Of a DNA stretch of 64,000 bases, positions 8,847 through 17,286 are shown in pieces. Source of the DNA: Roseibium aquae (lineage in GTDB: Bacteria; Pseudomonadota; Alphaproteobacteria; Rhizobiales; Stappiaceae). The DNA lies in contig NZ_VXDC01000011.1 in NCBI RefSeq assembly GCF_008711285.1, forward strand, positions 62,001 through 126,000. The letters are read 5' to 3'. Numbering within the stretch: the stretch's first letter is position 1; the number at the start of each line of letters is the position of its first letter. Position numbers and translations under genes: made by a program. A model generated the notes under the pieces. The model worked only from the letters and a program-made list of their open reading frames with translations. It ran no database searches and was not told the DNA's origin.

Positions 8847-9878
8847 GTGAAAACGGTCTTTTCAGGCGTTCAACTATCCCATGCCCCCAAGCACGAAATC
8901 AGCGACGGCGAACTGAAACCGGCCGTCGAAATCCCAAGCCGGGCTGAAATGGTCCTTGCGGCGGTCAAACAGCGAAGGCTGGGAGACATTTTCGAACCTG
9001 ATGATTTTGGGATGCGTCCCGTCCGCCGGGTGCATTCGGACGGCTATGTCGATTTCTTGGAGGGTTTCTGGGAGAAATGGACCGCAGCCGGGCGGCAAAG
9101 CGAAGCGTTTCCGTTCGTCTGGCCGGTTCGGTCCCTGCGCGCCGATCCGGTTCCTGACCATATAGATGGCCTTCTGGGCCGCTATTCCATGGATGCTGGA
9201 ACGCCTTTGGGCGGACACACCTTTGCCGCCGCAAAGGCATCAGCCAACACCGCCATCACAGCGGCCAAACTTGTCATGGATGGAGAGAAATCCGCTTTCG
9301 GTCTTTGCCGTCCGCCCGGTCACCATGCGGGAGCCGATTTTTTTGGGGGATACTGTTTTTTCAACAATGCGGCAATCGCTGCCCAGTGGCTGCGGGACAA
9401 TGGGCTCGCACGCGTTGCCATTCTGGATGTCGACTATCACCACGGCAATGGGACGCAATCCATTTTCTATGGCCGTTCGGATGTGCTCTTTCTGTCGATC
9501 CATGCGGATCCGCGTCAGGAGTATCCCTATTTTCTGGGGCATGCGGACGAGACGGGGGAACAGGCGGGAACCGGGTTCACCCGCAATTGGCCGCTTCCCC
9601 TCGGCACGGATTGGCAAGCCTATCTGCCCGCTCTGGAGGACGCCTGCCGGTGGCTTCTCGTATATCGCCCGGAGGTTCTGATTGTATCCCTCGGCCTGGA
9701 CTGTTTCGAGAAGGACCCGATATCCGGTTTCAAATTCACGAGCGAAGATTTCTTCGACCTTGGCCGGAAGCTCTCGTTCGCGGATATTCCAACGGTGTTC
9801 CTGATGGAAGGCGGCTATGCGATCGAGGCGCTCGGCACCAATTGTGTGAATGTGCTGGAAGGTTTCGAAACGGGATAG
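8847..9878 (+). CDS. Histone-deacetylase-family amidohydrolase (acetylpolyamine hydrolase-like)
   Basis: 343 residues from a GTG start preceded by GGGAG. The zinc deacetylase fold is clear: the RPPGHHAG catalytic histidine pair, GGYCFFNNAAIAA, the metal-binding DVDYHHGNGTQ, the SLGLDCFEKDP loop and the terminal EGGYAIE. The inserted N-terminal loop and dimer-type features resemble bacterial acetylpolyamine amidohydrolases (ApaH-like) more than AcuC. Likely reaction: deacetylation of acetylated polyamines or other small amides in the cytoplasm. No polyamine transporter is adjacent, so the substrate is inferred only from family resemblance. Confidence 0.85.
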   Translation: MKTVFSGVQLSHAPKHEISDGELKPAVEIPSRAEMVLAAVKQRRLGDIFEPDDFGMRPVRRVHSDGYVDFLEGFWEKWTAAGRQSEAFPFVWPVRSLRADPVPDHIDGLLGRYSMDAGTPLGGHTFAAAKASANTAITAAKLVMDGEKSAFGLCRPPGHHAGADFFGGYCFFNNAAIAAQWLRDNGLARVAILDVDYHHGNGTQSIFYGRSDVLFLSIHADPRQEYPYFLGHADETGEQAGTGFTRNWPLPLGTDWQAYLPALEDACRWLLVYRPEVLIVSLGLDCFEKDPISGFKFTSEDFFDLGRKLSFADIPTVFLMEGGYAIEALGTNCVNVLEGFETG

Positions 9879-9884
9879 GTGGAA

Positions 9885-9904
9885 GCCCGCCGGCGTCGGC
9901 GGGC
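9885..9904. terminator. Strong GC hairpin between convergent genes
   Basis: GCCCGCCG, loop GCGT, CGGCGGGC starts 6 bp after the deacetylase stop, and ATTT follows. The hairpin is a perfect 8-bp stem lying between two convergent genes, so it could terminate transcription from either side. Confidence 0.65.
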
Positions 9905-9953
9905 ATTTGGCCGCCAACGGCTTTCGCCCGGAAGCTGATCAATATAGGGAAAT

Positions 9954-10571
9954 CTAGACGGGCAGCCCCAGGTAACGAAGGTCCTCACAAAGGGCACGGG
10001 GTTCAGTGAAGTGAATGGCACTCATGCCGCATGCGCGGGCGCCTTCCACATTGGCCGGAGAGTCGTCGATGAACACGCAGCATTCCGGCGTCAAGCCGTT
10101 CCGCTCGATCAAGAGTTGGTAGATCCTCGCATCGGGTTTCAGAAGGCCGACCTGCGCTGAAACGATTGTGTCGCGGAAGCTTTCCGCCAGAAAGGGAAAA
10201 CGGATTTGTGTCTCGGCAAATTTCTCGGCTGAGAAGTTGGTGATGGCGAAAAGGGCAGTGCCTGCCTGTTGAAGGGCGCGCAGGATCTCCACGCTGCCGG
10301 AAATTTCGCCGGGAACCATTTCATGCCACCGCGTGTCATAGGCCCGGATCAGATCCCGTTTCTCGGGAAACTCGTCGCTCAACAGGGTGACGGCGTCCTC
10401 CCATGAGCGTCCGAGATCCTGCTGGATATTCCAGTCCATCGAACACACGTGGGTCAGGAAATCCGCCCGTTCCCGATCGTCAGGAATGAGCTTGCGGTAG
10501 AGATGCTCCGGGCTCCAGTGGATCAAGACGTTTCCAATATCGAAGATGACTGTATCAATGGATTTCAGCAT
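9954..10571 (-). CDS. HAD-superfamily hydrolase (subfamily IA)
   Basis: 205 residues from the ATG at 10571, which is preceded by GAGGG. A TTG 12 bp further up is less likely. HAD motif I is FDIGNVLIHW, motif II is the AITNFSAEK serine/threonine region, motif III is the lysine in GLLKPDARIY, and motif IV is FIDDSPANVEGA. In motif I the usual DxD is DIG: the first Asp is present, while the second position, normally the Asp of phosphatases, is Gly. This is the pattern of the YihX/epoxide-hydrolase-N-like and haloacid dehalogenase-like branch. Substrate unknown. It is divergent from the PhnD-like gene. Confidence 0.82.
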   Translation of the reverse strand: MLKSIDTVIFDIGNVLIHWSPEHLYRKLIPDDRERADFLTHVCSMDWNIQQDLGRSWEDAVTLLSDEFPEKRDLIRAYDTRWHEMVPGEISGSVEILRALQQAGTALFAITNFSAEKFAETQIRFPFLAESFRDTIVSAQVGLLKPDARIYQLLIERNGLTPECCVFIDDSPANVEGARACGMSAIHFTEPRALCEDLRYLGLPV

Positions 10572-10650
10572 GAATGCCCTCAAAAGATGTCGGATGAACG
10601 CTGGTGTGAGATAGGATGCAGGTCAGGAATCATGGAAGCGTGGCAAGCGG

Positions 10651-11577
10651 ATGACGAAGGCTCGATTGTACTTGGGAGGAGTGGCGCTCGCGCTTTTTTT
10701 GGTTTGGTTGCCCCTGCCGGCGGTCGGGCAAACGGAAATGGAGCGGTTTCGCTTCGGTGTTGCCGTGGCCACCGACGAGGAAACCCGCGCGCGCATTGAG
10801 CCGTTTCGCCTTGTCCTTGAAGATATCCTGGACCGTCCGGTCGATCTGTATCTGATCGATACCTTGGGGGGGCTGGTGGATGCCTTGACCCGGGGAGACA
10901 TTGACTATGCACGGCTTTCCGCCTCCGCCTATGCGGCGACCTTCACGGAGTGCAGCTGTGTGGAACCGCTTGTGGCTGGCAGCCCCGACGGTGTCTCTGA
11001 CCGGTTTCACGCAATTCTGGTGACACGCGCGGCTGATCCGGCGATCACGCTGGCGGATCTGAAAGGCACGGCTCTGGGTGTCGAAGATGCCGTTTCCATT
11101 GCCGGATATCGGGTGCCGCTGGCCGGTCTTGCGGCGGAAGGGATCAATGCGCGTACCCATTTTTCGACGATGGTTCAAATGCGCGATGCGGTCGAGGGAA
11201 TGCGTGCGGTGCTTGAAGGGCGCGTTGCGGCGGCCTTTGGCTGGTCCACGCTGGCCGGCGACCCGCAGACCGGTTACACGGCCGGAACGCTCAACGATCT
11301 CTATCTGGCTGGCGATGGCGATTTGGATCGACTGGCAATTCTGTGGCGGTCGGCCGGCATTCCGTATTCGGCCCACACGGTCCGGACGGATTTGCCGGAT
11401 GCGGTCAAGCGCCAGTTGAGGGCAGGATTGATCGATCTGAAGGAAGATGTGCCTGGGGCATATTTTTCGATCGAACCCGATCTGACCGGCGGTTTCGTGC
11501 CTGTCCTGCACAGCGATTATCGTGCGGTCTTGCGGATATACGATCCTGCGATCCGCACTGTGTTGTCTATGCCATAA
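10651..11577 (+). CDS. PhnD-like phosphate/phosphonate substrate-binding protein, orphan
   Basis: A 308-residue exported protein with a hydrophobic signal segment (residues 5-25) ending at AVGQ. The periplasmic type-2 binding fold shows RFGVAVATDE, then the ligand-loop region ARLSASAYAA, GSPDGVSDRFHAILVTR, the LADLKGTALGVED block and a late IWRSAGIPYSAHTVRTDLP segment. These match the PhnD/PtxB branch. No permease or ATPase gene lies on either side, so it may serve a distant ABC transporter or act as a ligand sensor. Its 3' end overlaps the convergent ackA gene by 11 bp. The ligand cannot be told from the sequence. Confidence 0.8.
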   Translation: MTKARLYLGGVALALFLVWLPLPAVGQTEMERFRFGVAVATDEETRARIEPFRLVLEDILDRPVDLYLIDTLGGLVDALTRGDIDYARLSASAYAATFTECSCVEPLVAGSPDGVSDRFHAILVTRAADPAITLADLKGTALGVEDAVSIAGYRVPLAGLAAEGINARTHFSTMVQMRDAVEGMRAVLEGRVAAAFGWSTLAGDPQTGYTAGTLNDLYLAGDGDLDRLAILWRSAGIPYSAHTVRTDLPDAVKRQLRAGLIDLKEDVPGAYFSIEPDLTGGFVPVLHSDYRAVLRIYDPAIRTVLSMP

Positions 11578-12745
11578 CAAGCAGGTCTGCCGTGTGGCGG
11601 CGGATCATTTCCTCCTCGTTGGTCGGGATGACCAGGGTCTGAACGCGCGCACCCTCCGCCGATATGTCTTCGTCCGTTGCCGCATTTCTCTCCGGATCGA
11701 TGGCAAGGCCGATCCAGTCCTGATCGGCGCAGACTTGTGCGCGCACCTGAGCCGAGTTTTCCCCAATACCGCCTGTGAAAACCAGTGTATCCAGACCGCC
11801 CAGCACGGCGGCCATTGCGCCCAGCTCGCGGCGGATGCGGAACACGAAATACTCGATTGCCTGCTTTGCCTCGGGCAAGCTGCTCTCGCTCAGTGTTCTC
11901 ATGTCCTGACTGATACCGGACAAGCCCTTGAGACCGGACTCCTTGTACAAGAGGTCCGAAACTTCTGTGGCCGTCATGCCTTTTGTCGTCAGCAGATAAA
12001 GCACGACCCCCGGGTCGACTTGCCCGCACCTGGTGCCCATGGGAAGTCCATCAAGTGCTGTGAACCCCATTGTCGACCCGATGCTCTGGCCATCCCGGAT
12101 GGCGCACATGGACGCCCCGTTCCCCAGATGCGCCACGACAAGCCGGCCCGCATGGGCGCGGGGACGGGCGTTGCGAAGATGCTCGCAGATGAACTCGTAG
12201 GACAGGCCATGAAAGCCGTAGCGCCGGACACCTTCGTCATAAAGGGCGCGCGGCAGCGCGAATGTATCGTTCACCCAGGGATGGTTGCGGTGAAAGGCTG
12301 TATCGAAACAGGCGACCTGAACTGTACCTGGAAAGGCCTGGCGTGCGGCGAGGATGCCGGCAAGATTGTGCGGTTGATGCAAGGGGGCAAGTGGCACCAA
12401 TTTCTGGAGTTGCTCCAAAATCGGGTCATCGATCCGGATTGGCGCCGAGAATTCCGTTCCCCCGTGAACCACCCGATGACCGACGGCATCGATCCACATT
12501 CCGTCAGCGGCGCTCTCCAGCATTGGCAGCAGTGCTTGCAAGGCTGCGCCGTGGGTAGCGCCTTCATCAGCCGACAGCGCGCGCTCCGTCCGGGAGTCCT
12601 GTCCCGTTGTTTTCAATGTAATCCGGGGTTCGGCACCCAGACCCTGGATCTGTCCGCTTACCTTGACCGCGGCATTCTGGAACAGGGTGAACTTGATCGA
12701 AGAGGATCCGGAGTTGATTACCAGTATACCGAGATCGCCTGTCAT
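11567..12745 (-). CDS. ackA: Acetate kinase
   Basis: A 392-residue ASKHA-fold enzyme making acetyl phosphate from acetate and ATP, or ATP in reverse. The N-terminal VINSGSSSIKF motif contains the conserved Asn. VVHGG and the AHLGNGASM/GFTALDGLPMGTR catalytic blocks follow, and a terminal TGGIGENSAQVR segment is present. It starts 3 bp after the phosphate acyltransferase gene ends, so the two form a pta-ackA operon transcribed leftward. Butyrate or propionate kinase activity is a minor alternative. Confidence 0.94.
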   Translation of the reverse strand: MTGDLGILVINSGSSSIKFTLFQNAAVKVSGQIQGLGAEPRITLKTTGQDSRTERALSADEGATHGAALQALLPMLESAADGMWIDAVGHRVVHGGTEFSAPIRIDDPILEQLQKLVPLAPLHQPHNLAGILAARQAFPGTVQVACFDTAFHRNHPWVNDTFALPRALYDEGVRRYGFHGLSYEFICEHLRNARPRAHAGRLVVAHLGNGASMCAIRDGQSIGSTMGFTALDGLPMGTRCGQVDPGVVLYLLTTKGMTATEVSDLLYKESGLKGLSGISQDMRTLSESSLPEAKQAIEYFVFRIRRELGAMAAVLGGLDTLVFTGGIGENSAQVRAQVCADQDWIGLAIDPERNAATDEDISAEGARVQTLVIPTNEEEMIRRHTADLLVMA

Positions 12746-12748
12746 GGA

Positions 12749-14161
12749 TCAGCCCTCCAGGTCTGCCATCAGACCGACCGGCTTTCCGTTCGATTGCCAA
12801 TAATTGTAAAGAAGAGCGAGCGCGCAGGACGCGAGCCTGGCGCGGGCATCATCGGCCCGGCTGGTCAGCATGACAGGGACCTTTGCGCCGATCACGAGCC
12901 CGGCCGCCTCGGCATGGGCAATGAAGGTCAGCTCTTTGGCCAGCATGTTCCCTGATTCCAGATTGGGCACGATCAGCACTTCCGCGCGGCCCGCCACCAG
13001 GGACGTGATGCCTTTGGTTCGGGCGGCCTGGACGTCTATCGCATTGTCCATGGCCAGCGGACCGTCGACGATACCGCCTTTGATCTGGTTGCGTTCCGCC
13101 ATTTTGGACAGAATGGCCGCATCCAGACTTGAGGGGATTGCGGGGTTGACCGTCTCGATCGCCGAAAGAATGCCGACCTTTGGGGTGTCGAGCCCGAGAG
13201 ACAGCGCCGCATCTATGGCGTTCTGTGTGATGTCGACCTTGGTGGCCAGGTCAGGTGCGATGTTGATTGCCGCATCGGAAATCAGGACGGGTGTGTTCCG
13301 GCCCGGGATATCCATGACAAAGACGTGACTGATCCGGCGTTTGGTGCGCAATCCGCCATCTTTCTTCACCACGTGCCGAAGCAGATCGTCCGTATGAAGA
13401 TGGCCCTTCATCACAGCCCGCACCCGCCCGTCATGGACCATCGACACGCCGCGCCCGGCCGCTTCGGCTTCGTCCTGAATGTCGATCAGCTCATAGCCGC
13501 TGATATCCTCCCCGATCTCTTTGGCGGCCGCCAGGATCCGGTCGGCTGCGCCGATCAGCACCGGCTGGATCAGTCCTTCGCGGGCCGCTAAGATCGCGCC
13601 TTCCAGTGAGCTTGGGTCGTCTGGCGCGATCACGGCGGTGGGCAGGGCCGGTTGTGTCTTGGCCATTTCGATCAATCGGTTGAAATGCCGGTGCCGCTCC
13701 ACGAGCAAGCCGGGGAGTTTGGAGGTGTCGTACTCGATCGTTCGCGTGGGGGCCGTTACCTCGGCAACACCGTCCGTCACCAGCTCGCCATCCGCCCGGC
13801 GGACGGAAACCGCAAGGACGACGTTCCCGTTCGAATGCTTGTCTGTTACCTCGACCCGGACGGTGAGTTCATCGCCGACCGTGACGCGGTCAAGAAAGTT
13901 GAAGCTCTGCGTCCGGTAAATCGTGCCAGGACCCGGCAGGACATTGCCCAGGACGGCAGATACCAATGCGCCGACCCACATTGAAGGAGCCACCGGCTTG
14001 TCGATCTTGCCGTCGCCGGTCCAATCGATGTCCGGCAGATGAAGCGGATTCAGGTTGCCCGATGCGTGCGCGAAGACCAGCAGGTCGTTTGACGAACAGG
14101 TGCGTTTGATTTCCGCGCTGTCTCCGACGCAGATCTGATCGAAAGTGCGGTTGGTTGCCAT
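12749..14161 (-). CDS. Phosphate acetyltransferase fused to a MaoC-like domain
   Basis: 470 residues from the ATG at 14161, chosen because AAGGGGG lies just upstream. The longer open frame is low-complexity. Residues 1-140 form a MaoC/hot-dog hydratase-like domain, with the family motif FAHASGNLNPLHL and an FLDRVTVGDEL segment. Residues 155-470 are the PTA/PTB acyltransferase domain, with VHDGRVRAVMKGHLHTDDLLR, SHVFVMDIPGRNTPVLISDAAINI and a late PNLESGNMLAKEL block. It is annotated elsewhere as bifunctional enoyl-CoA hydratase/phosphate acetyltransferase. With ackA it would convert an acyl-CoA to acyl phosphate. A longer-chain acyl substrate is possible, given the MaoC domain. Confidence 0.88.
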   Translation of the reverse strand: MATNRTFDQICVGDSAEIKRTCSSNDLLVFAHASGNLNPLHLPDIDWTGDGKIDKPVAPSMWVGALVSAVLGNVLPGPGTIYRTQSFNFLDRVTVGDELTVRVEVTDKHSNGNVVLAVSVRRADGELVTDGVAEVTAPTRTIEYDTSKLPGLLVERHRHFNRLIEMAKTQPALPTAVIAPDDPSSLEGAILAAREGLIQPVLIGAADRILAAAKEIGEDISGYELIDIQDEAEAAGRGVSMVHDGRVRAVMKGHLHTDDLLRHVVKKDGGLRTKRRISHVFVMDIPGRNTPVLISDAAINIAPDLATKVDITQNAIDAALSLGLDTPKVGILSAIETVNPAIPSSLDAAILSKMAERNQIKGGIVDGPLAMDNAIDVQAARTKGITSLVAGRAEVLIVPNLESGNMLAKELTFIAHAEAAGLVIGAKVPVMLTSRADDARARLASCALALLYNYWQSNGKPVGLMADLEG

Positions 14162-14280
14162 GAAGCCCCCTTGTGCCGTCGCCGGGTCATCCCATGCGAC
14201 GGATGTGTTGCATTGCAGCATTGTCGGGGCACAGTAGCGGGGGAATGCGAAAGAACAAATACGGTGGAATGGGTATTCAT

Positions 14281-14314
14281 CGGTTTGTCGTAAACCGATT
14301 GCCAATCATTGGCA
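14281..14314 (-). terminator. Two small hairpins at the end of the leftward pilin operon
   Basis: TGCCAA/TTGGCA (14300-14314) surrounds the minor pilin stop codon, and CGGTTT/AAACCG (14281-14297) follows in the leftward direction. Neither has a T-run, so termination strength is uncertain. Confidence 0.35.
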
Positions 14315-14902
14315 GTCTGTGCAGGCCAGTTGTCCGACGAGGCGCGGACGGAGGTAATATCTGTCCTCCAGGGTGAGAGAAGTCGCGCGGGGAAAGATGT
14401 TTTGAATCAGTGTGGCGAACATTGGCGTGTAGGTATATTCCGCTTCGGCGACGATCAGGCTGAGGTTCGGCGCGCCGAGGGTCGCGGGCATGGTGAAGGG
14501 CGGGGGCGCGCCTTTGGCCCAGGGTTGCCGGGCCTTGTTGCCATAACTCCAGTCAACGGTCGGATTCAGTCCGTTGATGTCGTAGGTCACGCTGGCGATG
14601 GCCACTGTCAGGTTCGTGTCGTCATAGGGCAGCATCAGCGCTTCCGCGCCCAGGAAGAAGCTGTCCATGATATCTTCGGAAATGCTGCTTTTCGACTGGG
14701 CGACCAGATCGGCCATCGTACTTGCAACCTTGCTGACCTTCTGGTCGTGGTTGAGGGCTTCGGTGGTCTCCGCCATTCCGATCGCAAGGATCAGGAGAAG
14801 TGGCAGGATCAACGCGAACTCAACGGCCGCGACGCCGTCCCGGTTCCGGGCCGCGCGCGAGCAAACCGATCGAAGGGTGAGCAGCACGGTTCTAAGGATC
14901 AT
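14306..14902 (-). CDS. TadE/TadG-like minor pilin-type protein
   Basis: 198 residues from an ATG at 14902 that overlaps the upstream gene's stop (ATGA). A TTG at 14917 is an alternative. After a basic stretch comes DGVAAVEFALILPLLLILAIG, the single hydrophobic helix with the VEF(A/G)LI pattern of TadE/TadF/TadG proteins, preceded by a prepilin-like cleavage context. The remaining 150 residues are extracytoplasmic and end in CTDCQ. These proteins are minor pseudopilins or adaptors of the Flp pilus. It is translationally coupled to the next TadE-like gene. Confidence 0.83.
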   Translation of the reverse strand: MILRTVLLTLRSVCSRAARNRDGVAAVEFALILPLLLILAIGMAETTEALNHDQKVSKVASTMADLVAQSKSSISEDIMDSFFLGAEALMLPYDDTNLTVAIASVTYDINGLNPTVDWSYGNKARQPWAKGAPPPFTMPATLGAPNLSLIVAEAEYTYTPMFATLIQNIFPRATSLTLEDRYYLRPRLVGQLACTDCQ

Positions 14903-15459
14903 CCGCTGCCTTGCCAAGGTTCGTTTCGGAATATGAAGGTCGAGTAGAGCTGCCGTTCGGTGCCGCTGTCGCCGGGGCTCGTTTGGAGAAGAGCCGAGAA
15001 CATCGGCCAGCGATACATCACGCGCACCGCAACGATGTCTTCCGCAGCGGTCACCTCATAGTAATCGTCGAGCGGGTCTCCGTTTTCATCAACAAGAGGT
15101 TCTTTCAGGTCATTTGCCGAATTGCTGAAACTATCGATTTTTTCAACGGACAGGACAATCCGTTCCGGCTGGCAAAAGCCGGTAGGCAGGCCGTCGCAGA
15201 TCGAGGTTTTGAAGCTGGCCGCATCGAAAGACTGAGCCTGTCCCGTCCGGATCAGCCTTGAGCTTTCGAGCACCGCATTGTCGACCATGCGATTGACAAA
15301 AAACGCCAATCCCAACTCGATGATGCCGATGACAAGCAGGAAAAAGGGCGGTCCAACAATTGCAAATTCAATTGCTGTGACGCCTTGGCGGTCCCTGCAG
15401 TATCTGCGGCTGATTTTTCGGAGCCAGCCCAAATAAAAGATTTGCGATATCTGTTTCAT
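14899..15459 (-). CDS. tadE: TadE-family pseudopilin
   Basis: A 186-residue protein with a basic N-terminus, then RQGVTAIEFAIVGPPFFLLVIGIIELG, the TadE signature with a Gly-Val cleavage context and a Glu in the fifth-position neighbourhood. The rest is an extracytoplasmic domain containing two cysteines (CDGLPTGFC). It lies upstream of the second TadE-like gene with a 4-bp stop/start overlap and downstream of the CpaC-N-domain gene (27 bp gap), forming a leftward three-gene operon divergent from flp-cpa. Confidence 0.85.
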   Translation of the reverse strand: MKQISQIFYLGWLRKISRRYCRDRQGVTAIEFAIVGPPFFLLVIGIIELGLAFFVNRMVDNAVLESSRLIRTGQAQSFDAASFKTSICDGLPTGFCQPERIVLSVEKIDSFSNSANDLKEPLVDENGDPLDDYYEVTAAEDIVAVRVMYRWPMFSALLQTSPGDSGTERQLYSTFIFRNEPWQGSG

Positions 15460-15486
15460 GGGACCTGGTGCCAGAGTGTCTTGCCA

Positions 15487-15996
15487 TTACTGGGGTGGCG
15501 CGCTTCTGGGCGCTCCCGCCGCTGCGGCCTGGGTGGCAAGATCGTTGCGCTCCGCGGCTTGCTCGGCTGTCGCCGTAAATGCATCGGGGCCGTCGCCGAG
15601 GCGAATGACGGGCTGGCAATTCGGCGTGCAAGAGAATGTCTGCCGAACCGTCTTGCGCACGACGGTGACGTCGTTTTCATCTGCGGCCTGAACCGTGATG
15701 AGTTCGTCGATAATGGGTGTGCTGTCTTCATCAAGGATGATCAGGTTAGTGGTTCCGTAGGATTTTCCGGTGATGACCACGGTCGTGTCGTCATGCATTG
15801 CGACGTCCGCGATGAAAGGGTTTCCGATGATCACCGTGCTTGCAGGCTCCTGAATACGAAACACTTTGGCTCGATCGATCGTCACCGTTACCGGTTGTTC
15901 TTCTGCTCTCGCAGGTTTTGCGACTGCGAGCAGGCTTGCAACAAGCACTCCCGCTACAAGCACATTTGCTCCCGGCCACATGCGCGCATATTCCAT
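15487..15996 (-). CDS. Stand-alone pilus-formation (CpaC/RcpA N-terminal) domain protein
   Basis: 169 residues. A signal peptide (hydrophobic residues 10-25, cleavage near ARA) is followed by VTIDRAKVFRIQEPASTVIIGNPFIADVAMHD and GKSYGTTNLIILDEDS. This is the N-terminal domain also seen in the CpaC secretin of this locus (VVINTAEPVADILVSDPEIADAVV and FILGNEAGQANLVL). It has no secretin channel domain. A C-terminal tail with CTPNC and an Ala-rich end follows. It may act as a periplasmic partner of the pilus secretin. It is the first gene of the leftward operon. Confidence 0.78.
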   Translation of the reverse strand: MEYARMWPGANVLVAGVLVASLLAVAKPARAEEQPVTVTIDRAKVFRIQEPASTVIIGNPFIADVAMHDDTTVVITGKSYGTTNLIILDEDSTPIIDELITVQAADENDVTVVRKTVRQTFSCTPNCQPVIRLGDGPDAFTATAEQAAERNDLATQAAAAGAPRSAPPQ

Positions 15997-16491
15997 ATCT
16001 TACCTCGCAAAATCACGATCCGTGAGAGGATATCCAGTACACGGTAAACAAGGCCCTAAAGACCCTTCAAACAAACATGCGTGACCCGATACGGGTCTGG
16101 ATGCGTTTGGATTTATACATTCCAGGAAAATCAAAAATTTTTGGCGCAGACATGCGGATATCATGGGCGGATGTATAGACGCTCATTTTTTCTTTTCCGG
16201 GTTGATACGGGAACGAAAATCATTTCTTGAGACGCAAAGGTTTAATCAAAGAAAATCTTACGAAAATATAAACCAATCATAAGCAGCTTGTATAAATTCA
16301 ATAAAATTAAAAATATATACTATTTAGTAATTTGTTAACTGTAGTTACATTACGTAAAGGGGATGATGGTTGTGGCTGAAAATTTAACTCTGTAGAAAGA
16401 AGCATCGCCTATAACAACAGTATGTTTGACCGCCCGAAACAAGGGGGGCGAACGTCTAGCTGTCAAAGAAAGTGGGATCAGGAGTAAACCT
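15997..16491. promoter_or_regulatory. Divergent regulatory region of the Tad pilus locus
   Basis: A 495-bp gap between the leftward minor-pilin operon and flp. It is conspicuously AT-rich from about 16120 to 16420 compared with the GC-rich surroundings. It contains GTTAACTGTAGTTAC near 16333, which resembles a CtrA-type TTAA repeat with shortened spacing, and several A/T tracts that could bend DNA. Promoters for both directions must lie here. No gene was recognised inside it. Confidence 0.6.
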
Positions 16492-16674
16492 ATGAATAAA
16501 ATTTTCGCGCGTTTCGCAAAGGACGAATCGGGTGCAACTGCGATCGAATATGGCCTCATTGCCGGTTTGGTTGCCGTTGTAATCATCGCAGGTGCTACCA
16601 CGCTCGGTACGGATCTGAACACGCTTTTCAACGATATTGCTGGTGCTATCCCGGACGTTCCAGCAGGAAACTAA
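16492..16674 (+). CDS. flp: Flp/Fap major pilin
   Basis: A 60-residue type IVb prepilin. The ATG at 16492 is preceded by AGGAG; the open frame upstream is ignored. After a short basic leader comes KDESGATAIEYGLIAGLVAVVIIAGATTLG. Cleavage by CpaA is expected after the Gly of ESG, and the mature protein would carry the Glu five residues in and the Tyr typical of Flp pilins. It is the structural subunit of the Tad pilus. A terminator follows at 16714-16760, allowing much more pilin mRNA than downstream assembly mRNA. Confidence 0.95.
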   Translation: MNKIFARFAKDESGATAIEYGLIAGLVAVVIIAGATTLGTDLNTLFNDIAGAIPDVPAGN

Positions 16675-16713
16675 CTTGCTGCAGACTTCCAGTTATTGGA
16701 AGGATTTGCATTC

Positions 16714-16760
16714 GGGGCGGTGGGCAATGAATATGTTCGCCGTCCCTAAAATTTTTTCTT
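16714..16760 (+). terminator. Rho-independent terminator after flp
   Basis: GGGGCGGTGGG pairs with the reverse of TTCGCCGTCCC through G:C and some G:U pairs, giving a stem of about 10-11 bp with an AT-rich loop. TAAAATTTTTTCTTT follows. It is placed 40 bp after the pilin stop and 23 bp before cpaA, so it probably attenuates read-through into the assembly genes. Confidence 0.75.
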
Positions 16761-16782
16761 TGATTTAAATATTGTCGGGGAA

Positions 16783-17286
16783 ATGTTAGGCTTAATTCCT
16801 ATAATATTTTGCTCCCTCGTATTCGCGGCCGCAATTTCCGATCTTGTCACCATGAGGATTCCGAACTGGCTGTCGATTGCCATTGCCGCCTTGTTCTTTT
16901 TTTACTTCGCCTTGAGCAGTGCGCCTCTGTCTGACCTGCTTGGCCACGCACTCGGTGGGACAGTTGTGTTTCTTGTCTGTTTCACCCTTTTTGCGCTCGG
17001 CTGGATCGGGGGCGGCGACGCGAAACTCATGAGCAGCATGTCTCTCTGGTTCGGCTGGTCGCCGGATCTCTTGTCTTTTTTGACATGGACCGCCCTTTCC
17101 GGCTTGGCTCTGACTGTCGCGCTTCTTCTTTTCCGGGCCCTTCCGGTTCTGCCCCTCGGTCTTGGCAAGGCATCATGGATAGCGCGCCTGCATGATCGCA
17201 AGACCGGCGTTCCCTACGGGGTCGCCATTGCAGCCGGTGGATTGGTTGTGGTCTATCAGAATTTTCCGAACCTTATCGCTATCTAA
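16783..17286 (+). CDS. cpaA: Prepilin peptidase CpaA
   Basis: A 167-residue polytopic inner-membrane aspartyl protease that matures Flp prepilins. The two catalytic aspartates are visible: D20 in AISDLVTMRIPN and D79 in GWIGGGDAK. It is of TadV/CpaA size and lacks the N-terminal methylase domain of PilD. It starts with an ATG preceded by GGGG, just after the flp terminator. A 192-bp AT-rich gap with CtrA-like sites separates it from cpaB. Confidence 0.93.
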   Translation: MLGLIPIIFCSLVFAAAISDLVTMRIPNWLSIAIAALFFFYFALSSAPLSDLLGHALGGTVVFLVCFTLFALGWIGGGDAKLMSSMSLWFGWSPDLLSFLTWTALSGLALTVALLLFRALPVLPLGLGKASWIARLHDRKTGVPYGVAIAAGGLVVVYQNFPNLIAI

